A DNA stretch of 64,000 nucleotides from VRUE01 sp963728835 (GTDB taxonomy: Bacteria > Actinomycetota > Thermoleophilia > Solirubrobacterales > 70-9), in the NCBI GenBank assembly GCA_963728835.1, contig CAVSKZ010000002.1:1178001-1242000 (forward strand), given 5' to 3'. The notes below the pieces were generated by a model that was not told where the DNA came from, did not search any database, and worked only from the letters and a program-made list of their open reading frames with translations. Of this stretch, positions 1 through 7,427 are shown piece by piece. A program made the translations under genes and the position numbers. The number at the start of each line of letters is the position of its first letter. The stretch's first letter is position 1.

Positions 1-1320
1 CGCGCAGGCGGCGATCGCCGCCGCCAGCGGGTAGGGGTCGCCGAGCAGCTCCTCCAGCTGCGCGGGACGGCGCAGCGGGCCGGCCAGGTTCCAGACCGCC
101 TCGCGCGTCGCCTCGGTCGGCGGCTCAAAGCGCCACTCGCCGGGCTCGGGCGGGCTGGGCGCCGGCTTCTCCTCCAGTGCCGCGAGCGCCGCGCGACCGC
201 CGAAGACAAAGCACTCGCTGAGCGAGTTGGAGGCGAGGCGGTTGGCGCCGTGCAGGCCGGTGCAGGAGCACTCGCCGACCGCGTAGAGCCCGGGCAGCGA
301 GGAGCGGCCGTCGAGGTCGACCGCGACGCCGCCCATCGTGTAGTGGGCGGCGGGGGCGACGGGGACCGGCTCGGCACCTGGCTGGAGCCCGGCCTCGGCC
401 AGCGAGTCGAAGACGTTGGGGAAGCGAGCGGGGTCGAGACCGCGCAGGTCGAGCGAGACCGCCTCGGTGCCGTCGGCCGCGAGCCGGTCGAGGATCGCGG
501 CGGTGACCGCGTCGCGCGGGGCCAGCTCGTCGGTGAAGCGCCGGCCGGAGGCGTCGAGCAGGGTCGCCCCCTCGCCGCGCACCGCCTCGGTTATCAGCAT
601 GCCGTCGAAGCGGGTGCCGGGGCGGAAGAGCGCGGTCGGGTGGAACTGGCAGAACTCGAGGTCGGCGAGGTCTGCGCCTGCCGCCGAGGCCATCGTCGGC
701 CCGGCGCCGATTGCTCCCCACGGGTTCGAGGTGCGCTGCCATAGCGCCGCCGCGCCGCCGGTTGCGAGCACGGTCGCGGCGGCGGCGAGCGGCCCGTCCT
801 CGGTCAGCACCCCGTGGCAGCGCTCGCCGCCGCTCCAGAGCGCGGTCATCGAGGTGCGCTCGAGGACCTCGATCCGCGGCTCGGCGGCGACCATCGCCGC
901 CAGCTTCGAGGTGATCTCGTGACCGGTGGCGCTGCCGCCGGAGTGGACGATGCGGCGCCGGGTGTGGCCCCCCTCCAGCCCCAGGGACAGCTCGCCGTCA
1001 TCGTCGCGGTCGAAGACGACCCCGCGGCGGAGCAGCTCGTGCACCGCGCCGGGCGCCTCGTCGACCAGCACCTGCACCGCCGAGGGCCGGCAGAGGCCGC
1101 GCCCGGCGGCGATCGTGTCGGCTGCGTGCTGGGCAGGGGAGTCGCCGGACTCCAGCGCCGCCGCGAGCCCTCCCTGCGCCCAGAAGCTGGCGCTCTGCGA
1201 CAGGGGGGTGCGGGAGACGAGGCAGACCGCCGCGCCCTGCTCGGCCGCGACCAACGCCGTCCACAGGCCCGCCGCGCCGCCGCCGACGACGGCGACGTCG
1301 AACTCGGCCCTTGGCGCTAT
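1..1320 (-). CDS. nadB: L-aspartate oxidase, 3' end outside window
   Basis: FAD-dependent oxidase that turns L-aspartate into iminoaspartate, the first step of de novo NAD synthesis; the product is passed to quinolinate synthase. The minus-strand reading shows the N-terminal Rossmann motif VVGGGAAGL, then SFWAQGGLAAA, HSGGSATGHEI, EFCQFHPTAL, RGEGATLLD and the family signature GLHGANRLASNSLSE. The frame is still open at base 1, so 440 codons are present and roughly the last 90 (judged from usual family length) are missing. There is no ATG, GTG or TTG in this frame between a stop near 1530 and the FAD motif. The best start is ATA at 1320-1318, overlapping the TAG of the upstream gene (ATAG) with AGGCAGGA a few bases before it; CTG at 1368 is the alternative. 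Function is near certain, the start is not. Confidence 0.9.
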   Translation of the reverse strand, partial: MAPRAEFDVAVVGGGAAGLWTALVAAEQGAAVCLVSRTPLSQSASFWAQGGLAAALESGDSPAQHAADTIAAGRGLCRPSAVQVLVDEAPGAVHELLRRGVVFDRDDDGELSLGLEGGHTRRRIVHSGGSATGHEITSKLAAMVAAEPRIEVLERTSMTALWSGGERCHGVLTEDGPLAAAATVLATGGAAALWQRTSNPWGAIGAGPTMASAAGADLADLEFCQFHPTALFRPGTRFDGMLITEAVRGEGATLLDASGRRFTDELAPRDAVTAAILDRLAADGTEAVSLDLRGLDPARFPNVFDSLAEAGLQPGAEPVPVAPAAHYTMGGVAVDLDGRSSLPGLYAVGECSCTGLHGANRLASNSLSECFVFGGRAALAALEEKPAPSPPEPGEWRFEPPTEATREAVWNLAGPLRRPAQLEELLGDPYPLAAAIAACA

Positions 1321-1757
1321 CGCCGTCCTGCCTCTCGCCTGATCGACTCGACCTGGCTGCGAAGCCAGGCGGCCGCGGACTCGCGAGCCCGCGCGCGCTC
1401 GTCGCCGATCGCCCCCTCGGCCTCGGCGGCGCGCTTCTCGGCCTCGGCGATCCGCCTCTCGGCGGCCTCGGCCTGTGCCTCGATCTCCGAGAGGCGCCCC
1501 TCGGCCTCGGCGATCACGCGGTCCTTCGCCTCACGCTCGCGGCGCAGCTCCTCCGCGTGCGCGGCCCGCAGGTCGTCCAGGGCCTGGGAGGCGCGGGCGC
1601 GCTCCTTCTCCAGATCTGTCTCCAGCGCCTCGATCTCGGCCGCGACCTGCTTCTCCGCTGCGCTCGCTGCAGCCGCGGCCTCCTCCAGCCGCTTCTTGGC
1701 CATCTCGACCTGCGCGGTGAGGTCGTCGCCGCCGGGCTGCTTGGTCACGTCACCCAT
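1317..1757 (-). CDS. small coiled-coil protein of unknown function
   Basis: A 146-residue protein that I cannot assign to a family. After a short N-terminal segment (MGDVTKQPGG), almost the whole chain from about residue 12 to 135 is Ala/Glu/Arg-rich with heptad-like spacing, which predicts one long coiled coil. There is no signal peptide or membrane segment. The ATG at 1757 is the only good start. Its TAG overlaps the apparent ATA start of nadB, so the two genes are probably co-transcribed and translationally coupled. The composition gives no catalytic clue; a scaffold or DivIVA-like structural role is possible but not supported by a specific motif. Existence is supported by clean codon usage and tight packing with nadB. 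Confidence 0.7.
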   Translation of the reverse strand: MGDVTKQPGGDDLTAQVEMAKKRLEEAAAAASAAEKQVAAEIEALETDLEKERARASQALDDLRAAHAEELRREREAKDRVIAEAEGRLSEIEAQAEAAERRIAEAEKRAAEAEGAIGDERARARESAAAWLRSQVESIRREAGRR

Positions 1758-1796
1758 CGCCGCTCAATCTATTACGCGGCGGGGGTGGCGGTGTAA

Positions 1797-1844
1797 GCGA
1801 ACTGCCGACCGCTGAGATCCCCGGCGTGGATTCGCGCAGTTCGC
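1797..1844. promoter_or_regulatory. inverted repeat between divergent genes, possible operator
   Basis: A perfect 9-base inverted repeat, GCGAACTGC at 1797-1805 and GCAGTTCGC at 1836-1844, lies in the 103-base gap between the coiled-coil gene (leftward) and the AbrB-type gene (rightward). Its position just before an AbrB-fold regulator suggests an autoregulatory operator; this is inference from position and symmetry only. Confidence 0.35.
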
Positions 1845-1860
1845 CAACATAAGAAAAGGT

Positions 1861-2199
1861 ATGCCGAGAATCTCCTCCAAGCGTCAGGTGACTCTTCCCG
1901 TCGAGACTCTCAAGGCTGCCGGGTTGAAGCCAGGCGACAAAGTGCGGATCGAGTCCGAGCGCCCGGGTCGCATCGTCCTGCACTGTGCCGAGCCCGACCT
2001 CGGCGACGCGCTTGGGATTTTCGAGGGGTTGTACGAGCCGGACTATCTCGATCGTCTTCGCTCTGAGTGTCGACAGGTGACGCTTCGTCGCGCTGCCCAT
2101 GGCCTGCTCACTTCCGACCTGAAGACGCCACCCCACGGCCCCGAGGGGGTTCGGGAGGCCCTGGAGCGAGCCCGGCGACCGTTGTCTCTAGATGATTGA
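1861..2199 (+). CDS. AbrB/MazE/SpoVT-type DNA-binding protein (orphan antitoxin-like)
   Basis: The first 45 residues form a swapped-hairpin AbrB domain (MPRISSKRQVTLPVETLKAA, then GLKPGDKVRIE). The next segment, GIFEGLYEPDYLDRLRSE, matches the usual C-terminal toxin-binding tail of actinobacterial AbrB antitoxins. Such antitoxins normally stop here and are followed by a PIN toxin. This one runs on for about 42 more residues of low-complexity, unfamiliar sequence, and no PIN gene follows on the plus strand, so it looks like an orphan with a read-through tail. The ATG at 1861 sits directly after AAGAAAAGG. An inverted repeat upstream may be its operator. It could also be a decayed toxin-antitoxin module. 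Confidence 0.7.
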   Translation: MPRISSKRQVTLPVETLKAAGLKPGDKVRIESERPGRIVLHCAEPDLGDALGIFEGLYEPDYLDRLRSECRQVTLRRAAHGLLTSDLKTPPHGPEGVREALERARRPLSLDD

Positions 2200-2321
2200 T
2201 TTCCGCCGTCAGGTGTGGAAGGGGACCTATCCACGAGGGGACGATTCTCGAGCCCGGCTTCCAGTGTCAACCACGCCGATCTATGAGCGTGTGGCGTCGA
2301 CGTGCAGCTCCTCGCGGGCAT

Positions 2322-3269
2322 CTAGCCTCGCGCGCCGTCGAGAACGGCGCGATAGGCGACGACCGTGCGCTCGGCCATGCGGGCCGCCGAGAGGGAGGCG
2401 GCGCGCGCGGTGCCCTCGACGCGGGGGTCGGGCGACTCGAGCAGCGGCCGAGCTGCTGCTGCCCAGGTGTCCAGCTCGAACGGTGCGCAGAGGGCGCCGT
2501 CCACTCCCGCGAGCGCGTGAGGGGCGATCCCGACCGGCGTCGAGAGCACTGGCACGTCGCAGGCGAGCGCCTCAACGCAGGCGAGGCCGAAGCCCTCGTA
2601 GTCGGAGGTGACGAGGACGGCGTTGGCGGCGTTGACCCAGAGCGGCATCTCGTCGGGGTCGATCGAGCCGCCTGTGAGCAGCTCGGCCTTGCAGGCACGG
2701 GCCAGCTCGGCTGCCCGGTCGTGCCGCTTCTCGGGCCGGGCCGGGTTGGCCGGGAAGAGCAGGTAGCGGCCGGCTGGGTCGAGGCCGAGCTGTCCCCGCG
2801 CCTCCTCGCGGGGCATCCGACGAAAGCGCCCGAGGTCGGGTCCGCAGGGCAGGACCGCCGAGCCCGGCACGGGGGGGAGGCCCGGCCGCCCGTCCTCGGT
2901 CGAGAAGAGACCCCGCGAGACCGCGGCGACCAGATCGGCACGCCAGGCCAAGCGGTGCGACATCGGCCCGACGACCGGGTGACGCACGTCGGTGCCATGG
3001 AAACTGACGATGAGCGGGCGCGCGCCGGCCAGCAGTGCGCACCAGCCCACCAGCCCGTAGTGGGCGTGGACCAGGTCGAAGTCCTCGCGCCGCAGCAGCC
3101 GCCGTAGCCGCCGGGTGGCGGGGCCGTAGTGCCGGCGGCCGCGCGGGAAGGAGAAGACCTTGACCTCCTCACCGAGCTTCTTCATCTCCTCCACCTGGTC
3201 CTGCACCCAGCGCCCGCGTTGCGGAGCGGAGGCGTCGGGCAGGAAGTTGGTGACGACCAGGACGCGCAC
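2322..3269 (-). CDS. glycosyltransferase family 4 protein
   Basis: A 315-residue GT-B glycosyltransferase that probably transfers a sugar from a nucleotide donor to an envelope or exopolysaccharide acceptor. It has the N-terminal acceptor half opening MRVLVVTNFLPD, the conserved FHGTDVRHP, and the donor-side EX7E motif within YEGFGLACVEALA. The length is a little short for the family (usually 350-400), with a compact C-terminal half. The start is GTG 3269: a TAGGCT box ends 6 bases before it, as in a leaderless transcript, whereas the ATG at 3273 is in another frame. It stands alone between the AbrB gene and the PIN/Phd pair, so acceptor and pathway cannot be inferred from neighbours. Confidence 0.85.
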   Translation of the reverse strand: MRVLVVTNFLPDASAPQRGRWVQDQVEEMKKLGEEVKVFSFPRGRRHYGPATRRLRRLLRREDFDLVHAHYGLVGWCALLAGARPLIVSFHGTDVRHPVVGPMSHRLAWRADLVAAVSRGLFSTEDGRPGLPPVPGSAVLPCGPDLGRFRRMPREEARGQLGLDPAGRYLLFPANPARPEKRHDRAAELARACKAELLTGGSIDPDEMPLWVNAANAVLVTSDYEGFGLACVEALACDVPVLSTPVGIAPHALAGVDGALCAPFELDTWAAAARPLLESPDPRVEGTARAASLSAARMAERTVVAYRAVLDGARG

Positions 3270-3275
3270 GCATTG

Positions 3276-3281
3276 AGCCTA
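3276..3281 (-). promoter_or_regulatory. -10 box TAGGCT, leaderless glycosyltransferase mRNA
   Basis: On the minus strand TAGGCT ends 6 bases before the GTG start of the glycosyltransferase, and no Shine-Dalgarno sequence is visible. This spacing places the transcription start at or within a base or two of the start codon. Confidence 0.45.
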
Positions 3282-3300
3282 TCCGCGCGTGCGGGCTGTC

Positions 3301-3705
3301 CTACGACGACTCGTCAGGCGTTGAGCGCACGAGAACCTGGGGCAGGTCGGCGAAGCCGGCCTTGTCAGCACTGACCACTTTCCGCCCCCGGGCACGTGCC
3401 GTCGCGGCGACGATCAGATCGTGTGCGCCGCGCGGCTGGCCGCTGCGGCGGGTATGCGCAAGCAACGCACCGTGCGCACGAGCGACGTCCGTGTCGTAGT
3501 CCTCGACGGAGACCGCTTCGAGCACCGCCTCGGAGAATGCTTCGCGCTGCTCCCGATGCCTCTCGTCGGCGAACTCGACTCCGACCGTCAGCTCGGCGAC
3601 GGTGATCGCCGCGATAGCCACGTCGTCCTCATCGCCGATCAGCTCCTCGAGCGCCGCCGCTCCCCGGCGCTCGGCGTCGACCAGAACGGAGGTGTCGAGG
3701 ATCAG
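3301..3705 (-). CDS. PIN-domain ribonuclease toxin (VapC-like), CTG start
   Basis: Predicted Mg-dependent RNase toxin of a type II toxin-antitoxin pair. With the start at CTG 3705 it is 134 residues and begins MILDTSVLVDAERRG, giving the first PIN acidic residue. The others are seen in ITVAELTVG, RGAHDLIVAATA and SADKAGFADLP. No ATG, GTG or TTG lies upstream in this frame before a stop. The first ATG (3621) would remove the active-site Asp, so the CTG, which overlaps the antitoxin stop as CTGA, is the likely start. It follows a Phd-type antitoxin. Members of this family usually cleave tRNA or rRNA; the target here is unknown. Confidence 0.8.
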   Translation of the reverse strand: MILDTSVLVDAERRGAAALEELIGDEDDVAIAAITVAELTVGVEFADERHREQREAFSEAVLEAVSVEDYDTDVARAHGALLAHTRRSGQPRGAHDLIVAATARARGRKVVSADKAGFADLPQVLVRSTPDESS

Positions 3706-3953
3706 CCGTGCCAGGGGTCCGCGGGGGGGCCGACGGCGTCGCGCAGTTCACGCAACTCACCGGCCCACTCGGGATCGGGCCGGTGAGTTCGCAACGCCTC
3801 CTTGAGTGCCCGGCCGGTGCCGAGGGTCGCCGGGCCGATCGTTGCGATGACCCGGCCGTGGCGGACCACGACGAAAGACTCGTGTTCGGACTCGACGCTG
3901 TCGAGAACCTCGGAGAACCGCCGTGCGGCGTCGGTGGCACTGAGCTGCTTCAT
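3702..3953 (-). CDS. Phd/YefM-type antitoxin
   Basis: An 83-residue antitoxin expected to bind and neutralise the PIN toxin encoded by the overlapping next gene and to repress their shared promoter. The N-terminal half has the family pattern MKQLSATDAARRFSEVLDSV followed by VVVRHGRVIATIGPA. The C-terminal half (WAGELRELRDAVG) would wrap around the toxin. The start ATG 3953 lies just after a perfect tandem 8-base repeat that is a candidate operator. The stop TGA overlaps the toxin start by three bases. Length and arrangement are typical; confidence in the family is high. Confidence 0.85.
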   Translation of the reverse strand: MKQLSATDAARRFSEVLDSVESEHESFVVVRHGRVIATIGPATLGTGRALKEALRTHRPDPEWAGELRELRDAVGPPADPWHG

Positions 3954-3956
3954 GAA

Positions 3957-3972
3957 ATCAGATTATCAGATT
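3957..3972. promoter_or_regulatory. tandem ATCAGATT repeat, candidate Phd operator
   Basis: Two perfect adjacent copies of ATCAGATT (3957-3964 and 3965-3972) sit between the antitoxin start codon and the divergent MNT gene. Repeated sites here fit cooperative binding by the antitoxin. They are AT-rich in an otherwise very GC-rich area and may include promoter elements. Confidence 0.45.
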
Positions 3973-4009
3973 AACTAGGGTGCCTCGCAACTGCCTCCGC
4001 CGCCCCGCC

Positions 4010-4015
4010 TATCCT
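4010..4015 (+). promoter_or_regulatory. -10 box TATCCT, leaderless MNT/HEPN operon
   Basis: TATCCT ends 6 bases before GTG 4022, with no ribosome-binding site between. This spacing supports a leaderless mRNA and decides the start of the MNT gene over the GTG at 3980. Confidence 0.45.
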
Positions 4016-4021
4016 CCTCGT

Positions 4022-4414
4022 GTGCCAGTGAATCTCGACAACGCCCTTGATGCCGCGACCCTTTCCGATGCCGAGCGTCGCACCGTGCGGCGCTTCGTCG
4101 GCATGCTCGGTGAGGCACTCGGAGACGACCTGCGCGCAGTCTGGCTCTACGGTTCCCGCGCTCGCGGGGAGCAGCCTCACGCCGAGTCGGATGTCGACCT
4201 TTTGGTGATCGCGGTGGGCGATGGTGAAGGTCGGCAGCGGCTCGCCTTGGACCTGAGCGAAGCGGCCGCGATCGCCGAGGGCGAGAACCCCTTCGGCTAC
4301 TCGGTTCACGTATATGACCCTGAGTGGCTGCATAGCCGCCGCGAGATCGAGTCCTTCTTCATCGGCGAGGTCGATCGGGACAAGCTGGTCCTCGCCGGGA
4401 GTGCCCTCGAGTGA
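4022..4414 (+). CDS. MNT-type minimal nucleotidyltransferase (antitoxin partner of HEPN)
   Basis: A 130-residue nucleotidyltransferase of the DNA polymerase beta fold. The signature GSRARGE followed by ESDVDLLV supplies the glycine-serine loop and the DxD metal ligands. A further acidic residue is plausible in GYSVHVYDPEW. In two-gene MNT/HEPN modules this protein usually acts as antitoxin, in some systems by adding AMP to the HEPN toxin. The start GTG 4022 was chosen because a TATCCT box lies 6 bases upstream; the GTG at 3980 would add a proline/arginine-rich tail. Its stop overlaps the HEPN start (GTGA). Confidence 0.85.
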   Translation: MPVNLDNALDAATLSDAERRTVRRFVGMLGEALGDDLRAVWLYGSRARGEQPHAESDVDLLVIAVGDGEGRQRLALDLSEAAAIAEGENPFGYSVHVYDPEWLHSRREIESFFIGEVDRDKLVLAGSALE

Positions 4415-4794
4415 GCCCGCGCTCGGAGGAGTTCATGGAGCAGGCGCGTGAGCGCCTCTCCGACGCGCAGAAGATCATCGGGCTCGTGCATCCCGTCGTC
4501 GCCCTCAACACCGCTTATTACGCGATGCTGAACGCCGCCCGCGCAGCCCTCTCCGAGCGCGGTGAGCATGCCAAGACCCACAGCGGCACCTGGACGCTGT
4601 TCAGCGCCACTTTCGTCGCACCCGGCGAGTTCGATCAGAGTTTGAGCACGCTGGCCCGCCGCGCCAAGGAGGCGCGCGAAAAAGGCGACTACGAGGCCAC
4701 ACCGCCGAGTGTCGAGGAAGCCAAGGAGTTCGTCGATGGCGCGGCTGAGTTCATCGCCGCCATCGAGAAGCTACTGGGCCCTAGCCCTTCTTGA
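4411..4794 (+). CDS. HEPN-domain protein (predicted RNase toxin)
   Basis: A 127-residue all-helical HEPN protein. The helix VVALNTAYYAMLNAARAAL followed by RGEHAKTH supplies the R-x(4-6)-H motif that forms the RNase active site in the family. The following SGTWTLF and PSVEEAKEFVDGAAEFI helices are typical of stand-alone HEPN proteins paired with MNT enzymes. It overlaps the MNT gene by 4 bases, so the two are coupled. Its 3' end overlaps the convergent cyclophilin gene by 14 bases. It is the predicted toxin, but the RNA target cannot be read from sequence. Confidence 0.8.
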   Translation: MSPRSEEFMEQARERLSDAQKIIGLVHPVVALNTAYYAMLNAARAALSERGEHAKTHSGTWTLFSATFVAPGEFDQSLSTLARRAKEAREKGDYEATPPSVEEAKEFVDGAAEFIAAIEKLLGPSPS

Positions 4795-5452
4795 TCGTCA
4801 CGCTTTCGATCAGGACCGGCACCTTGGGCTTTTCGTCGGGCTGGCCGAGCTCGTCGATCCGGGCCACCACCTTGTAGCCCTTGCCGACGCGGCCGAGGAG
4901 TGCATATTCAGGCGGGTAGCCGGTGTCGAGGCTGGTGACGACGAAGAACTGGCTGCCGGACTGGCCCGAGGGGGCGTCGAGGCTTTTGGCCATCGCGACC
5001 ACGCCCTTGGTGTAGGCGGTGTCGGGAGGGGGCGGCTCGGTGGTGGTGTAGCCGGGGCCACCTTCGCCGGTCCCGGTGGGGTCTCCGCCCTGGACGACGA
5101 AGCCGGAGACGACGCGGTTGAAGGCAAGCCCGTCGTAGAAGTCCTCACGGGCGAGGTACGCGAAGGAGTTGGTCGTCTTCGGCGCCTCTTCGGTGTTGAG
5201 GACGATCTCGAAGGTCCCGCAGCTGGTCTTGACCACCGCGGTCAGCTCTTCGCCCGGTTTCACCGTCTGCTTCGGGGCTTCCAGGCTCACCTCCTCGAGC
5301 TCCGGCGCATCGACCTGCTCGCAGCCGGCGACCTTGGGGGCGTCGCTCGAATCGCTGCCGCTGCAGCCGGCCAGGGACCCCGCGAGCATCGCGACCATGG
5401 CGATCGCGAGCGCGGCGAGGCCGATCCGTTTGCGCTTCAGCCCTTCCTGCAT
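4781..5452 (-). CDS. cyclophilin-type peptidyl-prolyl isomerase lipoprotein
   Basis: A 223-residue exported foldase that catalyses cis/trans isomerisation of proline bonds outside the membrane. The N-terminus has basic residues, a hydrophobic stretch and the lipobox LAGC with the lipidated cysteine at residue 30. The cyclophilin core begins near residue 75 (SCGTFEIVL) and shows FNRVVSGFVVQGGDPTGTG, GPGYT, GSQFFVVT and the closing VPVLIESVTI. The start ATG 5452 has a TAGTCT box 9 bases upstream on the minus strand, suggesting a leaderless mRNA. It converges on and overlaps the HEPN gene by 14 bases. Confidence 0.92.
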   Translation of the reverse strand: MQEGLKRKRIGLAALAIAMVAMLAGSLAGCSGSDSSDAPKVAGCEQVDAPELEEVSLEAPKQTVKPGEELTAVVKTSCGTFEIVLNTEEAPKTTNSFAYLAREDFYDGLAFNRVVSGFVVQGGDPTGTGEGGPGYTTTEPPPPDTAYTKGVVAMAKSLDAPSGQSGSQFFVVTSLDTGYPPEYALLGRVGKGYKVVARIDELGQPDEKPKVPVLIESVTIKKG

Positions 5453-5461
5453 CGGCGCAAG

Positions 5462-5467
5462 AGACTA
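5462..5467 (-). promoter_or_regulatory. -10 box TAGTCT, leaderless cyclophilin mRNA
   Basis: TAGTCT on the minus strand ends 9 bases before ATG 5452, with no purine-rich ribosome-binding site. Same spacing class as the other leaderless candidates in this window. Confidence 0.4.
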
Positions 5468-5550
5468 GACGATTGCCCCGGCTGAACTCATTTGTAAATC
5501 TGCCCATCTCCCGCAAAAGCGCCTGAACTCCAGGCAAAACAGCCCCGCCC

Positions 5551-5579
5551 TTGACAAAAGAAACACCAGTATCTACCCT
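5551..5579 (+). promoter_or_regulatory. sigma-70-type promoter upstream of the surface-protein island
   Basis: A consensus TTGACA (5551-5556), a 17-base spacer and TACCCT (5574-5579). It lies in the divergent gap after the cyclophilin gene and would give a leader of about 350 bases ahead of the first InlB-repeat gene. The perfect -35 box and 17-base spacing make this one of the clearest promoters in the window. Confidence 0.6.
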
Positions 5580-5937
5580 CCGGCAAGTCGGTAAACACGG
5601 GTATCCACCCCGAATGACCGGCACACAGGGAAACCGATTCGGCTGAGGTCAGGCCAGGGCCCCACGGGGAACGGCACGGCAGCAGCGGAGGGGAGAAGAA
5701 GTTGAGATACCGGGCGAAGCAGCCAAGGGCACGATCGAAATCGTGTTCCGAGCGAGGCGCTGCCTCACTGCCTTGCCGTGTTCTCCCCCTCGTTCCTGTC
5801 ACCGCCTCACTACCCGGCGCGGCCCTCGAGGCCAGTGTCGTCCTCTCCGCATCTCCCGACGTTACTCAGGGAAACCGGGTCACCCGAAGGCCGCTGGGAG
5901 CGGCTCGGCAGGGGCTCAAAAACAAGGAGAGAGCTAA
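5580..5937 (+). other. long untranslated leader of the first InlB-repeat gene
   Basis: About 360 bases without a convincing gene, between the TTGACA promoter and GTG 5938. The motif CAGGGAAACCG occurs twice (near 5627 and 5867), each time followed by a short inverted segment, and AAGGAGAGAG just before the start codon is a good ribosome-binding site. I could not match it to a known riboswitch; it lacks the c-di-AMP riboswitch core seen at 50255-50395. Confidence 0.35.
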
Positions 5938-7266
5938 GTGAGACGACTGACAATCTTGCTCGCCACGGTGGGGGCCTTGATGCTCATCCCGGCGGCGCAT
6001 GCGTTCGCGGCAGCGAACATGAAGGTGAACGTCACCGGCCCCGGCAGCGGCAAAGTCGTATCGAAAGATGTGCCCTCGCTGGGCGGAGGCGAAGGCACCC
6101 CGCCGATCGCCTGCACCTACAACGGCGTGAGCACGAGCGGCGTCTGTGAAAACACCCCTGACGAGCCGACCGAAGAATCGGGCTTCTTCGTCAGCGGGTT
6201 GGAAGCCCAGCCGGCGCCGGGCTCCGAATTCGGCGGCTGGAAAGTGCAGATGGGTCCGTTCTTCGGCGAATTCGGAGAGTTCGGCACCGGCAGCTGCCCC
6301 GCCAGCTCGCTAACCGCTGAAAACCCCGGACCGAACCCCTCGGCCGAATGCCGTTTCCAGACCATCGAACCGGGCGAAAACGAAGACCATTTCGAAGCAC
6401 TCGCCACCTTCTGCGATGAAGGAACGGCGAAAGAAGAAGAAGTCTTCAACACGGTCGTGGGAGAAAACGAAATGAGGTTGGTGGGCTGCGAAGAAGCAGC
6501 GGCCGGCCCCGAGCTCACCGTCATCAAGGAAGGCACCGGAGCAGGCACAGTCGCCTCCAACCCCGCGGGGATCGAATGCGGCGCCACCTGCAAAGCCTCC
6601 TTCGAAACCAACCAGAAAGTCACCCTGACCGCATCGCCCTCGGCGGGCTCCACCTTCGTCAGCTGGAAAGGCTGCGAAAAAGGCGGGGTCAACGGCCGTC
6701 AGTGCACGGTGACGATGGATGCGGCGAAGACGGTCAACGCCAAGTTCCTCACGGCCTATGACGTCACCGTCAACCGGGTCGGATCCGGCCTCGGCAAGGT
6801 CTCCAGTTCCCCAGGCGGAGTCCTCTGCCTGAGCAACTGCGCCTCGACCACGGCTTCCTTCAAGGAAGGCACCTCGGTCACGCTGTCGGCGGCACCGACC
6901 AAAAACTACGTCTTCACCGAATGGACCGGCGACTGCTCGGGCTCAAGCCTGACCTGCTCGCTCGGCACCCTCGGCGCAGACAAGACGGTCGGCGCCAAAT
7001 TCACCGCGGTCGCACAGCACAACCTGACCGTGACCAAGAGCGGTGGCGGCAACGGCACCGCCAAGAGCAACGTCGCCGGCATCAATTGCGGCGCGACCTG
7101 CTCCTCGATGGCTGCGGCCTACTTCCAGGGCACGGTGGTCGAACTGACCGCCACCCCGGGCAAAGGCAGCTCCTTCGGCGGCTGGTCGGGATCGGGCTGC
7201 TCTGGCACCGGCACCTGCACGGTGACGATGTCGGCAGCCAAATCCGTCACGGCGGAATTCAAATAG
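5938..7266 (+). CDS. secreted divergent InlB B-repeat protein
   Basis: A 442-residue exported protein. A signal peptide (MRRLTILLATVGALMLIPAA) is followed by a glutamate-rich N-terminal domain with one degenerate repeat, then three divergent InlB B-repeats at roughly residues 195-270, 275-350 and 360-442. Each repeat has the pattern LTV-x-GxGxGxVxS, a first cysteine pair (ECGATC, LCLSNC or NCGATC), FSGW-like WKG/WTG/WSG and TVTM-x-AAKTVxAKF. The cysteines suggest intradomain disulfides outside the cell. In other bacteria such repeats act in adhesion or as stalks; the role here is inferred. GTG 5938 follows AAGGAGAGAG. There is no sorting signal or transmembrane anchor at the C-terminus. Confidence 0.75.
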   Translation: MRRLTILLATVGALMLIPAAHAFAAANMKVNVTGPGSGKVVSKDVPSLGGGEGTPPIACTYNGVSTSGVCENTPDEPTEESGFFVSGLEAQPAPGSEFGGWKVQMGPFFGEFGEFGTGSCPASSLTAENPGPNPSAECRFQTIEPGENEDHFEALATFCDEGTAKEEEVFNTVVGENEMRLVGCEEAAAGPELTVIKEGTGAGTVASNPAGIECGATCKASFETNQKVTLTASPSAGSTFVSWKGCEKGGVNGRQCTVTMDAAKTVNAKFLTAYDVTVNRVGSGLGKVSSSPGGVLCLSNCASTTASFKEGTSVTLSAAPTKNYVFTEWTGDCSGSSLTCSLGTLGADKTVGAKFTAVAQHNLTVTKSGGGNGTAKSNVAGINCGATCSSMAAAYFQGTVVELTATPGKGSSFGGWSGSGCSGTGTCTVTMSAAKSVTAEFK

Positions 7267-7317
7267 CGAGGTACTGAAGCACCAGTAACGCAACAAGAAG
7301 CAAACGGCAAAGCCAAA

Positions 7318-7385
7318 GCCCCGGGAGCCACAGGCTCCCGGGGCGGCGGCCCCGCCGAGAGGTAACTGCCTTCGGGGGAAGGCAG
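7318..7385 (+). terminator. two hairpins after the first InlB-repeat gene
   Basis: A perfect 12-base stem with ACA loop (7318-7344) is followed by an 8-base stem CTGCCTTC/GAAGGCAG (7366-7385). Neither has a T-run, so they may terminate poorly or act as mRNA-processing or attenuation structures before the next gene at 7428. Confidence 0.4.
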
Positions 7386-7427
7386 CGGACAACAGACTTG
7401 AAGTGCCTACAGGGAGAGGCGGAGCGA

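Noticed and set aside
3980..4021. GTG 3980 as start of the MNT gene
   Set aside because: It adds an atypical PRNCLRRPAYPPR head, and the TATCCT box points to GTG 4022.
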